A stretch of DNA of 64,000 nucleotides, taken from NCBI GenBank assembly GCA_034440615.1, contig JAOTOM010003171.1:62001-126000 (forward strand), read 5' to 3'. This DNA comes from Ashinkailepas kermadecensis. Lineage: Eukaryota; Arthropoda; Thecostraca; Neolepadidae. Positions 33,508 through 44,753 of this stretch are shown here, piece after piece. Both the position numbers and the translations under genes were made by a program. Each line of letters starts with the position of its first letter. The first letter of the stretch is position 1. The notes beneath the pieces are model-generated. The model saw only the letters and a program-made list of their open reading frames with translations, ran no database searches and was not told the origin of the DNA.

Positions 33508-35898
33508 CACCCCAGCCTGTCTGCACCCCAGTCGCGACCGGAGATGCAGCGCAGGAGATTTAGCCGTTTTGCGCAGCGTTGTTTTAGATAAGCAATATGA
33601 GGGCCGAAACAAAGACTTTTGTCTAGTATGATGCCAAGATATGTGAATGTGGTTTGGAGAGGGATAATTTGTTCGCGATAGCGGAGCGGAGTAGTAGGTG
33701 GGATGTACGTGTGGAGCCGTGAGAAAAGCATTGTGACGGATTTTGCGGGGGAGATTTGCAGTCCCCAAAGGGAGCACCAGGAATCAATTTGATTCATGGC
33801 GCGCTGCATAAGATAATTTGCTTTGTCTGCCGAACGGTGCGTGCACCATATGGCCAGATCATCGGCGTAAATGAAGTATTTTAGGCAGGGGGCTATGTTG
33901 TGGAGGTCGGCGAGAGCATCGTTAATCATGATGAGAAAGAGGGTGGGGGATAGCACGCTGCCTTGTGGGACGCCCTGATCGAGTTTCTGGGGCCGAGAAT
34001 GGATATTTCCGCAGCGGACGGTGAATGTTCTATCAGCGAGGAAGTTGGAGATAAATTTTGCCATTTTACCTCGTATGCCAATACGATGTAATTTGATTTG
34101 GAGGGCCGAACTGTGTACTTTACTGAATGCGGATTTCAAGTCGAGAAAAAGTGCGACGGTTTCATATTTTTTCATGAAGCCGCGCTGTATCGAATCAACT
34201 AGTTGGAAGAGGTTGTCGGCGGTGCTGTGTCTGGGTCGGAATCCGCTTTGAAAGGGGGAGAGAATGTTGTTGTTTTCGAGGTGTACTCTGATTCGACCAT
34301 TGACCATGGGCTCAAAGATTTTAGAGGCACAACTAGTGAGAGAGATAGGTCGATAGCTAGAGGGAAGGTCGCGAGGTTTGCGAGGTTTAGCGATAGGAAT
34401 GATAGTGCTAGTAGACCAGGAAGGGGGAAAAGTGCCGTCAGTCCATAATTGATTTAGTGCTGAGAGGAGATTTTCTTTTCCGGCGTCGGATAGATTTTGG
34501 AAGAAGGGGTATGCCAATTGGTCAAGGCCAGGGGAAGTGTTGGTTACTTTGGAAAGGGATAAGGTTAGCTCACAGGGAGTAAATGGGGCATTATATGATT
34601 CAGTGTTGTCCGAGGTAAAGTTGCAGGTGGCGAGAGTGGTTCGTAAGAAGTCGGTGTTGTGTTGTGAATATTGTGCGTTTGAGGAGATGTCAGCATAATA
34701 GGTGGCAAAGTGTTCCGCGACGTCTGAGGGTTCTGTGATGTTGCGATGATTAATTGTCAGTTGTGGGAATCCGCGGTGTGGGGATCTGCCATTTGTGAAA
34801 GAGCGAATTTTGGACCAAATTTGGCCGATGGGGGTAAATCGATTGAACGAGTTTGATTAAAGTTGCCAGCTGTGTTTTTTGGCCGCTAGGATAGTCTGCT
34901 GGCAACGTTTTTTTTAGCCTCGCGGGCTTCTAACATGTTTTGTGGGGTAAGGTTTTTTTTTAAATTTGCGCTCAGCCCGCCGCCGCCGAGCGACGGCGCG
35001 TTGACACTCGTCGTTCCACCACGGCACGTGGTGACGACCGGGGGGGCGACGAGTGTGGGGGACATGATTTTCTGCCGCGAGTAGTATGGTGTCAAGAAGG
35101 GCTGATATTGGAGGGTGTGAATGCGGACGAAAGACGGTGTCAATTTCTTGTGAAAAAGTTGGCCATTTCGCTTTGCGAACATTCCAGCGGGGTAGAAATA
35201 AATAATCTCTAGCTTGGGCTGAGCGTTCAAGAATGATATGAATGGGAAAATGATCGCTAAAGTGGGGATCGGGTTGAACATGCCAAGAGAAGAGGGGTGA
35301 AATAGAGGCTGTAGCCAAAGACAGGTCAATGGCGGATGGACGGAAAGGGGCGATGTCGGTGTTGTGTGTGGGTGTTTGGTCGTTTAAAAAGACCATGTTG
35401 TGGGTGTTGAGGAGAGTTTCGATGTGATGTCCGCGAGGTGATGTGGAGTGGCAGCCCCAAGCCTTCGTGATGGGCATTGAAGTCACCCAGTACCAGACAG
35501 GGGTGAGGAAGGAGGCCGAAAAGGTCGGTCACAGAAGATAAGGATAGTGTAAGAGAACGTGAGAGGTAAAGGGAGAGTATAGTAAGCTCTAGTTGTGCAA
35601 TTTGGACTGAAACAGCAATAAAATTTAGGTTATTAGCAATGTCGATCTGACGATGAAGGAGGGTGTCTGAGATAAATAGAGCAACCCCGCCGCTGCGGGG
35701 TGTAGAATTTACGTTGTTGGTATAGAGAGAATAGCCATAGATGTTAAAATTATATGGGTCGTTGTCGCGCCATCGGGTCTCCTGAACGGCGGCTACCAAT
35801 GGTTTATTTTTGATAATATATTCCTTGAATTCTGCCCAATGGGATATGAGTGACCTCGTATTCCATTGGAGCAAGAATTCAGTGGTGGGTGTCTGCAT
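33508..35898 (-). pseudogene. LINE copy A ORF2 (endonuclease, reverse transcriptase), broken
   Basis: Starting at ATG 35898 the apurinic-type endonuclease reads LLQWNTRSLISHWAEFKEYI, QETRW and LGDFNAHH. A frameshift near 35470 follows, then PSAIDLSLATAS and SDHFPIHI in another frame. A second frameshift lies near 34930. The RT domain from about 34517 is open for over 330 codons (IIPIAKP, YRPISLT, FLDLKSAFSKVH, YADDLAIW catalytic motif, GVPQGSVLSP). The last 25 residues of that frame are foreign sequence past the breakpoint. It is not functional as it stands. Confidence 0.9.
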
Positions 35899-37260
35899 TA
35901 GTGTTGTGTTGTGTGATCACGCCCTCGCATGCGTGTGTGTGGTGGTGAGGGCGTGAATGTATCATCCGACGTGTAAGAATCGGACGACCCTGGTGAGGTG
36001 GATGTATGCTCCGGATCCCCAGGGGGGTCCGGGCTCGGGAAACGGGAGCGGTGATCGGTCTCGGGGGACAGGGAGGGAGGGCGACCCAGAGGGGGCGGAG
36101 TGAAGGACGCTCTAGCCCTGTTGGGCTGAGCGGTCTGTGGACGGATGGGTGGCCGGGAAGTCGTGCTACCCGCGACGGGAGCGGGGCGTGCAGCCGGCAG
36201 TGGTGCTACCCTGTGGGGAAGGGGGAGCCCAGCGCCAGCGGGGTACTCCACGGGAGGGGGGGCGCGTGGTCGGTAGCGGGGCAGTCTGCTGGCGGAGCAT
36301 GGGCCGGGAGACAGGCGGGTCGGCTCTGGGGGCTGGACGCGTGGCCGGCCGCGGGCGAGGTGGTGACAGAGGGGGATGGGCGGTCTCATTTGGCTCAGGC
36401 AGCAGGGGTGAGGGGCGTTGAGCCGCCTCCGCTGGGGTCGGCCACAGTGGGGCCAACCTGGGGCTGGACCACCCGGCTGGGGGAGAGGATGGAGGGCTGC
36501 GCTGTGCAGCGAACCGTCTCGCCTGTTTTTCCTTGGCATACAGCCATGCGGGGCACTGAGGGGACGACGCGGGGTGTGGGCCGTCACATGCCGCACACCG
36601 TAGCTCATCCGAGCTGCACGCCTCGGTCGGGTGGTTCTCAGCGCAGCGGCCGCACACTGGCGCCTTCGCGCGGCACGCCCGGCTCAGGTGACCGTAGCGC
36701 TGGCACATCGCACAGCGCGAGGGGGGCGGGGTCCACGGGCGGAGTGCTACCCTTAAGTAGCCCGCCATGACGTGGGTGGGAGGGGTGAGGGAGCGGAACC
36801 CCAGTTTCAGTACTGGACCCGGTCTGGGCCGGCGGCCCAGACGCGTCACCTCACACACCCCCTGCGGCCCGAGCTCCGCGAGGAGCTCTTCTTCAGAGAA
36901 CTCCGCGAACTCAGGCGCATACGCCGTTGAAAACGAAATGTTGAGCCGATCGGCCATCTCGATTTCCGTCGGAAAGCCCAGGAAACTCCCCTGATTCAAA
37001 AGGGCGCGGGCATGGGCCGCCTCCCGCACGCAGACCAGGAGGGAGCCGGAGCGAAGGACCTTGGCGGAGATCACGCCACCGGTCCAGCCGTCCAGCTCCC
37101 TCGCGATCGCGAACGGGGAGGTTCGCGTCCAGGAGCCCGCCGTTTTCGTCAGGAGGACGAACGATTCACCCTCCGGGGGGTCGCGGGGTGGGGGCAGGCG
37201 GGCTCCAGGCCGGGGGCGGCGTCCTCCGTCCTCCGAGGGGGGCAGGGTGTCCCCTGGCAT
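35898..37260 (-). pseudogene. LINE copy A ORF1 (gag-like, zinc knuckles), one frameshift
   Basis: The frame beginning at 37260 gives MPGDTLPPSEDGG and runs through three CCHC-type knuckles (CAMCQRYGHLSRAC, CGRCAENHPTEAC, CAACDGPHPASSPQC). It loses frame near 36200. The remaining Pro/Ser-rich tail ending RGRDHTTQH continues in the other frame to the stop overlapping ORF2. ORF1 proteins of this clade bind the element's RNA. Confidence 0.9.
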
Positions 37261-37960
37261 ACCGGGGTAGGGCGGGTGCGCTTACACCAAGGGTGGTGGG
37301 TGGAGTCTTTTTTTCCCCTTTTTTTCTTCTTTTTTTTCCTAAATCTTTAGCTGAGGCAAAGTGCCATCTGCTAGAGATTGCTACGTTAAAGAATGAGTTA
37401 CGTTAATCCGGCTTATGTGACATCCGGTTATATCAACGAGTCAAGAAAGGAGAGACGCCGTCAAACAAGAAATATGGCGTAGAGACGAAACACGCATGTC
37501 ATACAGGTACATATACATACATACAGACACTCATGACAATGGGAGGACATTTGGAGGGTGGGCAGCATCGTAACCTCCGGAGAGGCTCCACTGCCCACCT
37601 GCGACCTGAAAAGCGAAGCGGAGGCCCGACGCCCAGGGCGAGTCGTGGGCGTCGGGCCCGACCTTGTGCGTGTAAGTGTATGTTTTAAGTTAAAGCCTGG
37701 AAACCCCTAAAAAGGGGAAAACCAGGCTGCTTGGAAAACCCGAGGGTGAAAAACCAAGCGCAATGTAAAAGGAAGTCCGTCCGTATTAGCCAAATTGGAT
37801 CGGATCCTGTCTACCTAGTGTGAGATAACCTATATGTATGTGTTTTGCGACGACGGAGAGGAAGAGATGTGGAGCGGAGTCATACAGCCAGTACGGAGTG
37901 TGGCGCGTGTCATATAACTTTTATCAGGCTAGCTTGGAAACGGAAAATGCGACGGAGGCT

Positions 37961-40900
37961 TTATATCAGTTCGGAGAGTTTGGTGTCCTGGAGGAAGCGA
38001 AAGAGTAAATCAAGTAGTTCCGGGTGGTCATTCCCGAGGAGAGCTTGAAGCGAAAGTTGTGAGTGGATCTTGGCGACATATTGCATGATATAGCGACGGT
38101 GAAGAGCATATGCTGGACAGTCAAGTAAGATATGAGTGACAGTAAGGCGTACGTGACATGTGTTACAAAGTGGAAGGCGGTGAGGTCTATGAAAAATACA
38201 ATTGTGTGTCAAATCGGTGTGACCCAGGCGAAGTCTGGCGAGTACCACCTCGTTCAGACGGGCGTGCTGGTTGGAGGAGGGCCAGCTGGAGAGTGTGGGC
38301 TTGATGGTGTGTAGGTGTGTGGTGTTGTGTGACCAGCAGGCCTGAATATACTTTTTGAACAGATTATTTGTGAGGGATAAAAGATCTCCAGGGGGTACTG
38401 GGGCTCCGTTGTTATCGGGGAGGTCGATCGCCGCGCGAGCGAGACCATCAACCCGTTCATTTCCCGGGATGCCCCTATGTCCAGGGATCCAGAGCAGTGT
38501 GAGTGGAAGGTGTGCGTGGTTGGCATTGTAGAGGTGTCGGATGGCGTGGAGCGTGGCGTGTGTGGTGTTGTGTATTGAGGCGAGGGCGTCCACGGAGGAT
38601 CGTGAGTCAGTGCATATTGTAGTAGGGGTAGTAATGCGTTGCGCAATGATGTGTTGTAGGCAAGTGAGTATGGCGACTAGTTCTGCTGTGTAAACCGAAT
38701 GGTGAAGTGTTAATTTGGTTTGACCAGTGTCGGGCCCACCGCACCAGGCGGCTCCCGTACCATTGCTGGTGCGTGAGCCGTCCGTGTAGAAGAAGGTGTG
38801 TTGTGGGTGGGCCTCTTGATATTCAAAAAATCTAATTTGGACTTCGATGGGGGTGAGCAGGTTTTTGTTTTCCCGAAAGAGATACTCAAGTTTGGGGTGT
38901 TTCATGTGCCAAAACGGGATTAGAGGAGGCAATTTGTCGGGGATTACGTTGGGGAATTTGAGTGCGAATGTGAGGACATGGTCTAAATGTATGGCAATAT
39001 TGTATTTGTTCCTATTATATGTACGTCGAACGGGAGGATTAGAGAGTGCGAGGGTGGCAGGGTGGTTGTGTTGTGTTGTGGTGCGAAAGTGGTATCTGAC
39101 TAGTTGAAGTATTCTGCGGTGTTGTAAGCTGGGGAGGTGGGCCTCAGCCCGGAGACTAGTGATGGGCGTGGTGCGGTGTGCTCCGGTGATGAGGCGAATT
39201 GCGTTATTCTGTATGCGTTCAAGTGTTGTGATGTGTGAAGGGGATATATTATCGAAGATAAACGCATTGTATTCCAGGATTGAGCGAATCAGAGTAATAT
39301 ACATTGTGTTGAGTGTGGCCCTGTCCGCACCCCAGCCGCGACCGGAGATGCAGCGCAGGAGATTTAGACGTTTTGCGCAACGTTGTTTTAGATAAGCAAT
39401 ATGGGGGCCGAAACAAAGACTTTTGTCTAGTACGATGCCAAGATAGGTGAAGGTGGTTTGGTGAGGGATAATTTGGTCGCGGTAACGGAGTGGTGTAAGA
39501 GGTGGAATGTACGTGGTGAGCCGGGAGAAAAGCATTGTGACGGATTTGGTTGGGGAGATTTGCAGTCCCCAGAGGGAGCACCAGGAATCAATTTGATTCA
39601 TGGCGCGCTGCATTATATAATTTGCTTTGTCTGCCGATGGGTGCGTGCACCATATGGCCAAATCATCGGCGTAAATGGAGTATTTTAGACAGGGGGCTAT
39701 GTGATGGAGGTCAGCGAGCGCATCGTTAATCATGATAAGAAAGAGGGTGGGGGATAGCACGCTGCCTTGTGGGACGCCTTGATCTAATTTTTTGGACCGA
39801 GAATGGATATTGCCGCAGCGGACGGTGAATGTTCTATTAGCGAGAAAGTTGGTGATAAATTTTGCCATTCTGCCTCTGATGCCAATACGATGTAATTTGA
39901 TTCGGAGTGCCGAGCTGTGTACTTTATTGAATGCGGATTTTAAATCGAGAAAGAGTGCCACGGTTTCATGTTTTTTCATGAAACCGCGCTGAATCGAGTC
40001 AACTAATAGAATAAGGTTGTCAGTGGTGCTGTGTCTGGGTCGAAAGCCGCTTTGAAAGGGTGTGAGAATTTCGTTGTTTTCAAGGTGAACTCTGATTCGT
40101 CCATTGACCATGCGCTCAAAAAGTTTAGAGGCACAACTAGTGAGAGAGATAGGTCGATAGCTAGAGGGAAGGTCGCGAGGTTTGCGAGGTTTAGCGATAG
40201 GAATGATAGTGCTAGTAGACCAGGAGAGGGGGAAGGTGCCGTCAGTCCATAGTTGGTTTAGTGCCGAAAGGAGGTTGTCTTTTCCGGAGTCGGATAAATT
40301 TTGGAAGAAGGGGTATGCCAATTGGTCAGGGCCAGCCGCGGTGTTTGTTACTTTGGATAGGGATAAATTTAGTTCATAGAGAGTAAAGGGGGCATTATAT
40401 GGTTCCGTGTTGTCCGAGGTAAAGTTGCAGGTGGCGAGAGTGGTTTGTAGGAAGTCGGTGGTTTGTTGCGAGTATTGCGTATTTGAGGAGATGTCTGCAT
40501 AATAGGTGGCAAAGTGTTCCGCGACGTCCGAGGGTTCTGTGATGCTGCGTTGATTAATTGTCAGTTGTGGGAATCCGCGGTGTGGGGATCTGCCATTTGA
40601 GAAAGAGCGAATTTTGGTCCAAATCTGGCCGATGGGGGTAAAACGGTTGAATGAGTTTGAATAGAGTTGCCAGCTGCGTTTTTTTGGAGCTAAGGATAAT
40701 CTGCTGACAACGTTTTTTAGCCTCGCGGGCTTCTAACATGTTTCGGGTGGTGAGATTTTTGCGAAATTTTCGCTCAGCCCGCCGCCGCAGAGCGACGGCG
40801 CGTTGAAAGTCGTCATTCCACCACGGCACGTGATGACAGCCGGGGGAGCGACGAGTGTGGGGGACATGATTTTCTGCCGCGAGTAATATGGTGTCCAGAA

Positions 40901-41699
40901 AAGCTGATATTGGGGGGTGTGAATGAGGAGGGAAGACGGTGTCAATTTCCTGGCAGAAAGATGGCCATTTCGCCTTGCGAACATTCCAGCGGGGGATAAA
41001 TGAATAATCTCTAGCCTGGGTTGAGCGTTCAAGCATAATATGAATAGGGAAGTGATCGCTAAAGAGGGGGTCGGGTTGTACATGCCAAGAAAAGAGGGGT
41101 GAGATGGAGGCCGAGGCCAAAGATAGGTCGATGGCAGATGGTCGGAACGGGGCAATGTCGGTGTTGTGTGTGGGTGTTTGGTCATTTAAAAAGACCATGT
41201 TGTGGGTGTTGAGGAGTGTTTCGATGTGGTGTCCGCGAGGTGATGTGGTGTGACAGCCCCATGCCTGGTGGTGGGCATTAAAATCTCCCAGCACCAGACA
41301 GGGGTGAGGGAGGAGACCGAATAGGTCGGTCACAGAAGATAAGGATAGTGTAGGAGAAGGTGGGAGATAGAGAGAGAGTATAGTAAGCTCTAGTTGTGCA
41401 ATTTTGACAGAAACGGCAATACAATTTAGGTTATTTACAATGGGGATCTGACGATGAAGAAGGGTGTCGGATATAAATAAGGCGACCCCGCCGCCGCGGG
41501 ATGTAGAATTTCTATTGTCGGTGTAGAGGGAATAACCAAAGATATTAAAATTATATGGGTCATTGTCGCGCCATCGGGTCTCCTGAACGGCGGCAATCAA
41601 TGGTTTATTTCTGATGATATATTCCTTGAATTCTGCCCAATGGGATATGAGGGACCTCGTATTCCATTGGAGCAAGAATTCAGTGGTGGGTGTCTGCAT
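37961..41699 (-). pseudogene. LINE copy B ORF2 polyprotein, one 1-nt insertion
   Basis: ORF2 of I-type LINEs nicks target DNA and reverse-transcribes the element RNA at the nick. From ATG 41699 the endonuclease has QWNTRS, QETRW, LGDFNAHHQAWG, SAIDLSLAS and SDHFPI, all expected active-site blocks. The frame shifts at about 40680, where a T run is one base longer than in copy C and fragment D. The second frame is then open for 786+ codons. It holds the RT (FLDLKSAFNKVH, GVPQGSVLSP, YADDLAIW), RNase H (FFYTDGSRTSNG, YTAELVAI, CTDSRSSVDAL, WIPGHRGIPGNERVD) and a C-terminal CxxCH...H...C motif (CNTCHVRLTVTHILLDC). RNase H after RT places it in the I group, not R1 or Jockey. Confidence 0.93.
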
Positions 41700-43072
41700 T
41701 AGTGTTGTGTTGTGTGGTGATGATCACGCCCTCGCAGGCGTGTGTGTGGCGGTGAGGGCGTGATGGGGTCATCCGTCTCGTAGGAGGCGGACGACCCTGG
41801 TGACGTGGAGAGGGGCTCTGGATCCCCAGTGCGGTCCGGGCTCGGGGAACGGGAGCGAGCACTCGATTCCGGGGACAGAGTGGGGAGGCGACGGCCCTGA
41901 GGGGGCGGTGTGGAAGACGCCCGAGCCTTGGTCGGAGCAGCCTGTTGGCGGTGGAGGGGCTGAGCGCTAGAGCAACCGGTGACTGGGGTCGCCGCGGTCT
42001 GCTGCGCGGCCCGACAGTGGTGGGCGGTGTCTGCCTTGGCGGGGCCCGCGGCAGGGGCAGGGCGCATGGCCGGCTGGGTGACGTCCTGTGGGCGGTGCGG
42101 GGACCGGGGGACGGAGGGGCCCGCTAAGGGGGCAGGGCGAGAGGCCGGGGAAGGAGAGGAGGGAAGCGGGTCGCAGTCGGACCGACCCGACCCTCCAGAC
42201 CTGGGGCGGGAGCCCGCTTCAGCCGGAGTCGGCCACATTGGGGCCAAGTGGGGCCGGGCCCACACCATCGGTGGTGCGGGCGGCGAGGAGCCCTGTGAGG
42301 TGAGTCGCCGCTGCTGACGCTCTTTGGCGTCGAGCCACGCAGGGCAGCGTGGGGATGCGGCCGGGTGGGGGCCCAGGCAGGCCGCGCAACGTGGGACCTC
42401 GGACGCGCACATATCCGTCGTGTGCCCCTCGGCACATCGCCCACATACAGGCTCCCTGGAGCGACACGCCTTCGCCAGGTGCCCGTACCTTTGGCAGAAG
42501 GGACATCGGGCCGGTGGTGGGGTCCAGGGGCGGAGAGGGATGCGCAAGTAGCCCGCCATGACGTGGGTGGGCGGGACTTGCGTGCGGAAGCCCAGTTTCA
42601 GGACTGGGCCCGCACGAGGGCGACGACCGAGACGGGTCACGTCGCACACTCCCTGCGACTTCAGCTCGTCCAGGAGCTCCTCCTCGGACAGATCCACCAG
42701 CTCCGGGGCGTAAGCGGTGGTATAAACCAGGTTGAGCCTGTCCGCGAGCTCAACCGTGATGTCCTTGCCGAGGAACCGGTTTAGGCTCATGAGGGCACGT
42801 GCCTGTGAGGCTTCCCTAACCCGCACCAGCAGGGCACCAGAGCGGAGGACCTTCGCCGAGGAAACTACGCCTGTCCACCCGTCCAGCTCCCGTGCTACCG
42901 CAAACGGGGAGGTTCGGGCCCACGATCCCTCCTTCCTCGTCACCAACACGAATGACTCACCCTCCGGGGGGTCGCGGGGAGAGGGCAGGCGGGCTCCAGG
43001 CCGGGGGCGGCGTCCTCCGTCCTCCGAGGGGGGCTGGGTGTTCCCGGGCATACCGGGGCAGGGCGGGTGCAC
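41699..43072 (-). CDS. LINE copy B ORF1 protein, intact, 457 aa
   Basis: This is a complete frame from ATG 43072 to TAA at 41701-41699. Residues 1-45 are Pro/Arg-rich. Residues 60-160 form a conserved fold-like region shared with copy A (RELDGWTG, SAKVLRSGxLLVxVREA, YAPELVDLSEEELL, LGRRPRAGPVLKLGF). Three zinc knuckles follow at about 190-203 (CX2CX4HX4C), 210-222 (CX2CX3HX4C) and 229-243 (CX2CX3HX6C). The tail is Pro/Ser-rich. The stop codon shares its last A with the ORF2 start. This is the only intact mobile-element gene in the window. Confidence 0.93.
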   Translation of the reverse strand: MHPPCPGMPGNTQPPSEDGGRRPRPGARLPSPRDPPEGESFVLVTRKEGSWARTSPFAVARELDGWTGVVSSAKVLRSGALLVRVREASQARALMSLNRFLGKDITVELADRLNLVYTTAYAPELVDLSEEELLDELKSQGVCDVTRLGRRPRAGPVLKLGFRTQVPPTHVMAGYLRIPLRPWTPPPARCPFCQRYGHLAKACRSREPVCGRCAEGHTTDMCASEVPRCAACLGPHPAASPRCPAWLDAKERQQRRLTSQGSSPPAPPMVWARPHLAPMWPTPAEAGSRPRSGGSGRSDCDPLPSSPSPASRPAPLAGPSVPRSPHRPQDVTQPAMRPAPAAGPAKADTAHHCRAAQQTAATPVTGCSSAQPLHRQQAAPTKARASSTPPPQGRRLPTLSPESSARSRSPSPDRTGDPEPLSTSPGSSASYETDDPITPSPPHTRLRGRDHHHTTQH

Positions 43073-43645
43073 TTACACCAGAGGGGAGAGGGTGGAGTGT
43101 ATGTGTGGATAAGGGCGCCCGGAAGGGGTGCAAGCAAGAAAGGCATCCTGAGGGGATGCTGCAAGGAAAGATGTGAAGAACTGGCGTGTGAAAGGGGAAG
43201 AAAGACACAGAGTTTTGGAGGGATGGGAAAATCGGTCAGAGGCGGGGGCAGTCACGCTCAGAGAACGCTAGCCCGATCCATTAAACCAGAAAGATATCTA
43301 TGACCGATTTATAACCTATGGGGAGGGATGGGAAACAAACAGTCGAGGCTGGCCGCCGGTACAACTCGGTTTCCCGACGGTGCCCGAGAGCACCGCTAGG
43401 CCGAGGAGGAGTGGGAGGGGGGCTGCGACGGCTAGTCCGACGAGCACCGACTAGCGGCGTCGGCCGGCTAATCCGGCTGACAACCGACTAGTGGCTGAGA
43501 GGGCGGAGCTTCCCGTAGATGTCCTGGAAAGGACACCTACGAGACAGCTGGAAAGGGCGGGTGGGGGCTTTAAACGGCGGACAGCTTCTGTGGCTTAATC
43601 TCCGGTTGTGATAACCAGGTCTTGTCAAGCCTCTTCTTCTTGCTT

Positions 43646-44102
43646 CTGTTGAGAGAATTGCGTATTTGAGGAGATGTCTGCATAATAGGTGGCAAAGTGT
43701 TCCGCGACGTCCGAGGGTTCTGTGATGCTGCGTTGATTAATTGTCAGTTTTGGGAATCCGCGGTGTGGAGATCTGCCATTTGAGAAAGAGCGAATTTTGG
43801 TCCAAATTTGGCCGATGGGGGTAAAACGGTTGAATGAGTTTGAATAGAGTTGCCAGCTGCGTTTTTTGGCGCTAAGGATAATCTGCTGACAACGTTTTTT
43901 AGCTTCGCGGGCTTCTAACATGTTTTGGGTGGTGAGATTTTTGCGAAATTTTCGCTCAGCCCGCCGCCGCAGAGCGACGGCGTGTTGACACTCGTCGTTC
44001 CACCACGGCACGTGATGACGGCCGGGGGAGCGACGAGTGTGGGGGACAAGATTTTCTGCCGCGAGTAGTATGGTGTCCAGAAAAGCTGATATTGGGGGGT
44101 GT
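43646..44102 (-). pseudogene. I-clade LINE ORF2 fragment (D)
   Basis: About 450 bases correspond to the join of endonuclease and RT (PWWNDECQHAVALRRRAERKF through LTINQRSITEPSDVAEHF). The fragment starts abruptly next to the 5' end of copy B and ends where copy C's 3' tail begins. It is the same family, more than 95 percent alike by eye. It is probably the remains of a copy into which B and/or C inserted, or a rearrangement product. Confidence 0.88.
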
Positions 44103-44753
44103 GATTTTTTTTATTTATTTCCCCCCTAAATCTTTAGCTGAGGCAAAGTGCCATCTGCTAGAGATTGCTACGTTAAAGAAGGAGTTACGTTAATCCGGAT
44201 GATGTGACATCCGGTTATATCAACTAGTCAAGAAAGGAGAGACGCCGTCAAACAAGAAATATGGCGTAGAGACGAAACACGCATGTCATACAGGTACATA
44301 TACATACATACAGACACTCATGACAATGGAAGGACATTTGGAGGGTGGGCAGCATCGTAACCTCCGGAGAGGCTCCACTGCCCACCTGCGACCTGAAAAG
44401 CGAAGCGGAGGCCCGACGCCCAGGGCGAGTCGTGGGCGTCGGGCCCGATCTTGTGTGTGTAAGTGTATGTTTTAAGTTAAAGCCTGGAAACCCCTAAAAA
44501 GGGGAAAACCAGGCTGCTTGGAAAACCCGAGGGTAAAAAACCAAGCGCAATTTAAAAGGAAGTCCGTCCGTATTAGCCAAATTGGATCGGATCCTGTCTA
44601 CCTAGTGTGAGATAACCTATATGTATGTGTTTTGCGACGACGGAGAGGAAGAGATGTGGAGCGGAGTCATACAGCCAGTACGGAGTGTGGCGCGTGTCTT
44701 ATATCTTTTATCAGGCTAGCTTGGAAAAGGAAAATGCGATGGGGGGCTTTATA

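Larger units (their letters stand above)
33508..37300 (-). mobile_element. I-clade LINE copy A, 3'-truncated
   Basis: Reading right to left it has ORF1, the UAAUG junction at 35898, the endonuclease and the RT domain up to SGRDWGADR. It then stops at about 33508, where the hAT-like end at 33490 lies. The C-terminal part of ORF2, RNase H and 3' UTR are missing. At the 5' side the homology ends at about 37300 against the poly-T start of copy B, so B inserted here or A was already truncated. Confidence 0.92.
37306..43645 (-). mobile_element. I-clade LINE copy B, nearly complete
   Basis: Order on the minus strand: 5' UTR (about 43645-43073), ORF1, UAAUG overlap, ORF2 (endonuclease, RT, RNase H, Cys-rich tail), and a 3' UTR of about 650 bases ending in an A-rich tail (T-rich on plus, 37300-37340). 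The 3' UTR has two clear hairpins at 37557-37599 and 37623-37658. At about 6.3 kb it is the best-preserved copy, with a single frameshift seen. The 5' end is set by comparison with copy C (both end in a CT-rich stretch after CAAGCCTC) and is approximate. Confidence 0.93.

Noticed and set aside
36006..37350. Plus-strand open frames opposite LINE ORF1
   Set aside because: They are antisense shadows of the GC- and Pro-rich ORF1. The same frames are not kept in copies B and C.
37845..40379. Plus-strand frames opposite LINE ORF2
   Set aside because: They are complement frames of the reverse transcriptase and RNase H coding region, with no independent similarity.
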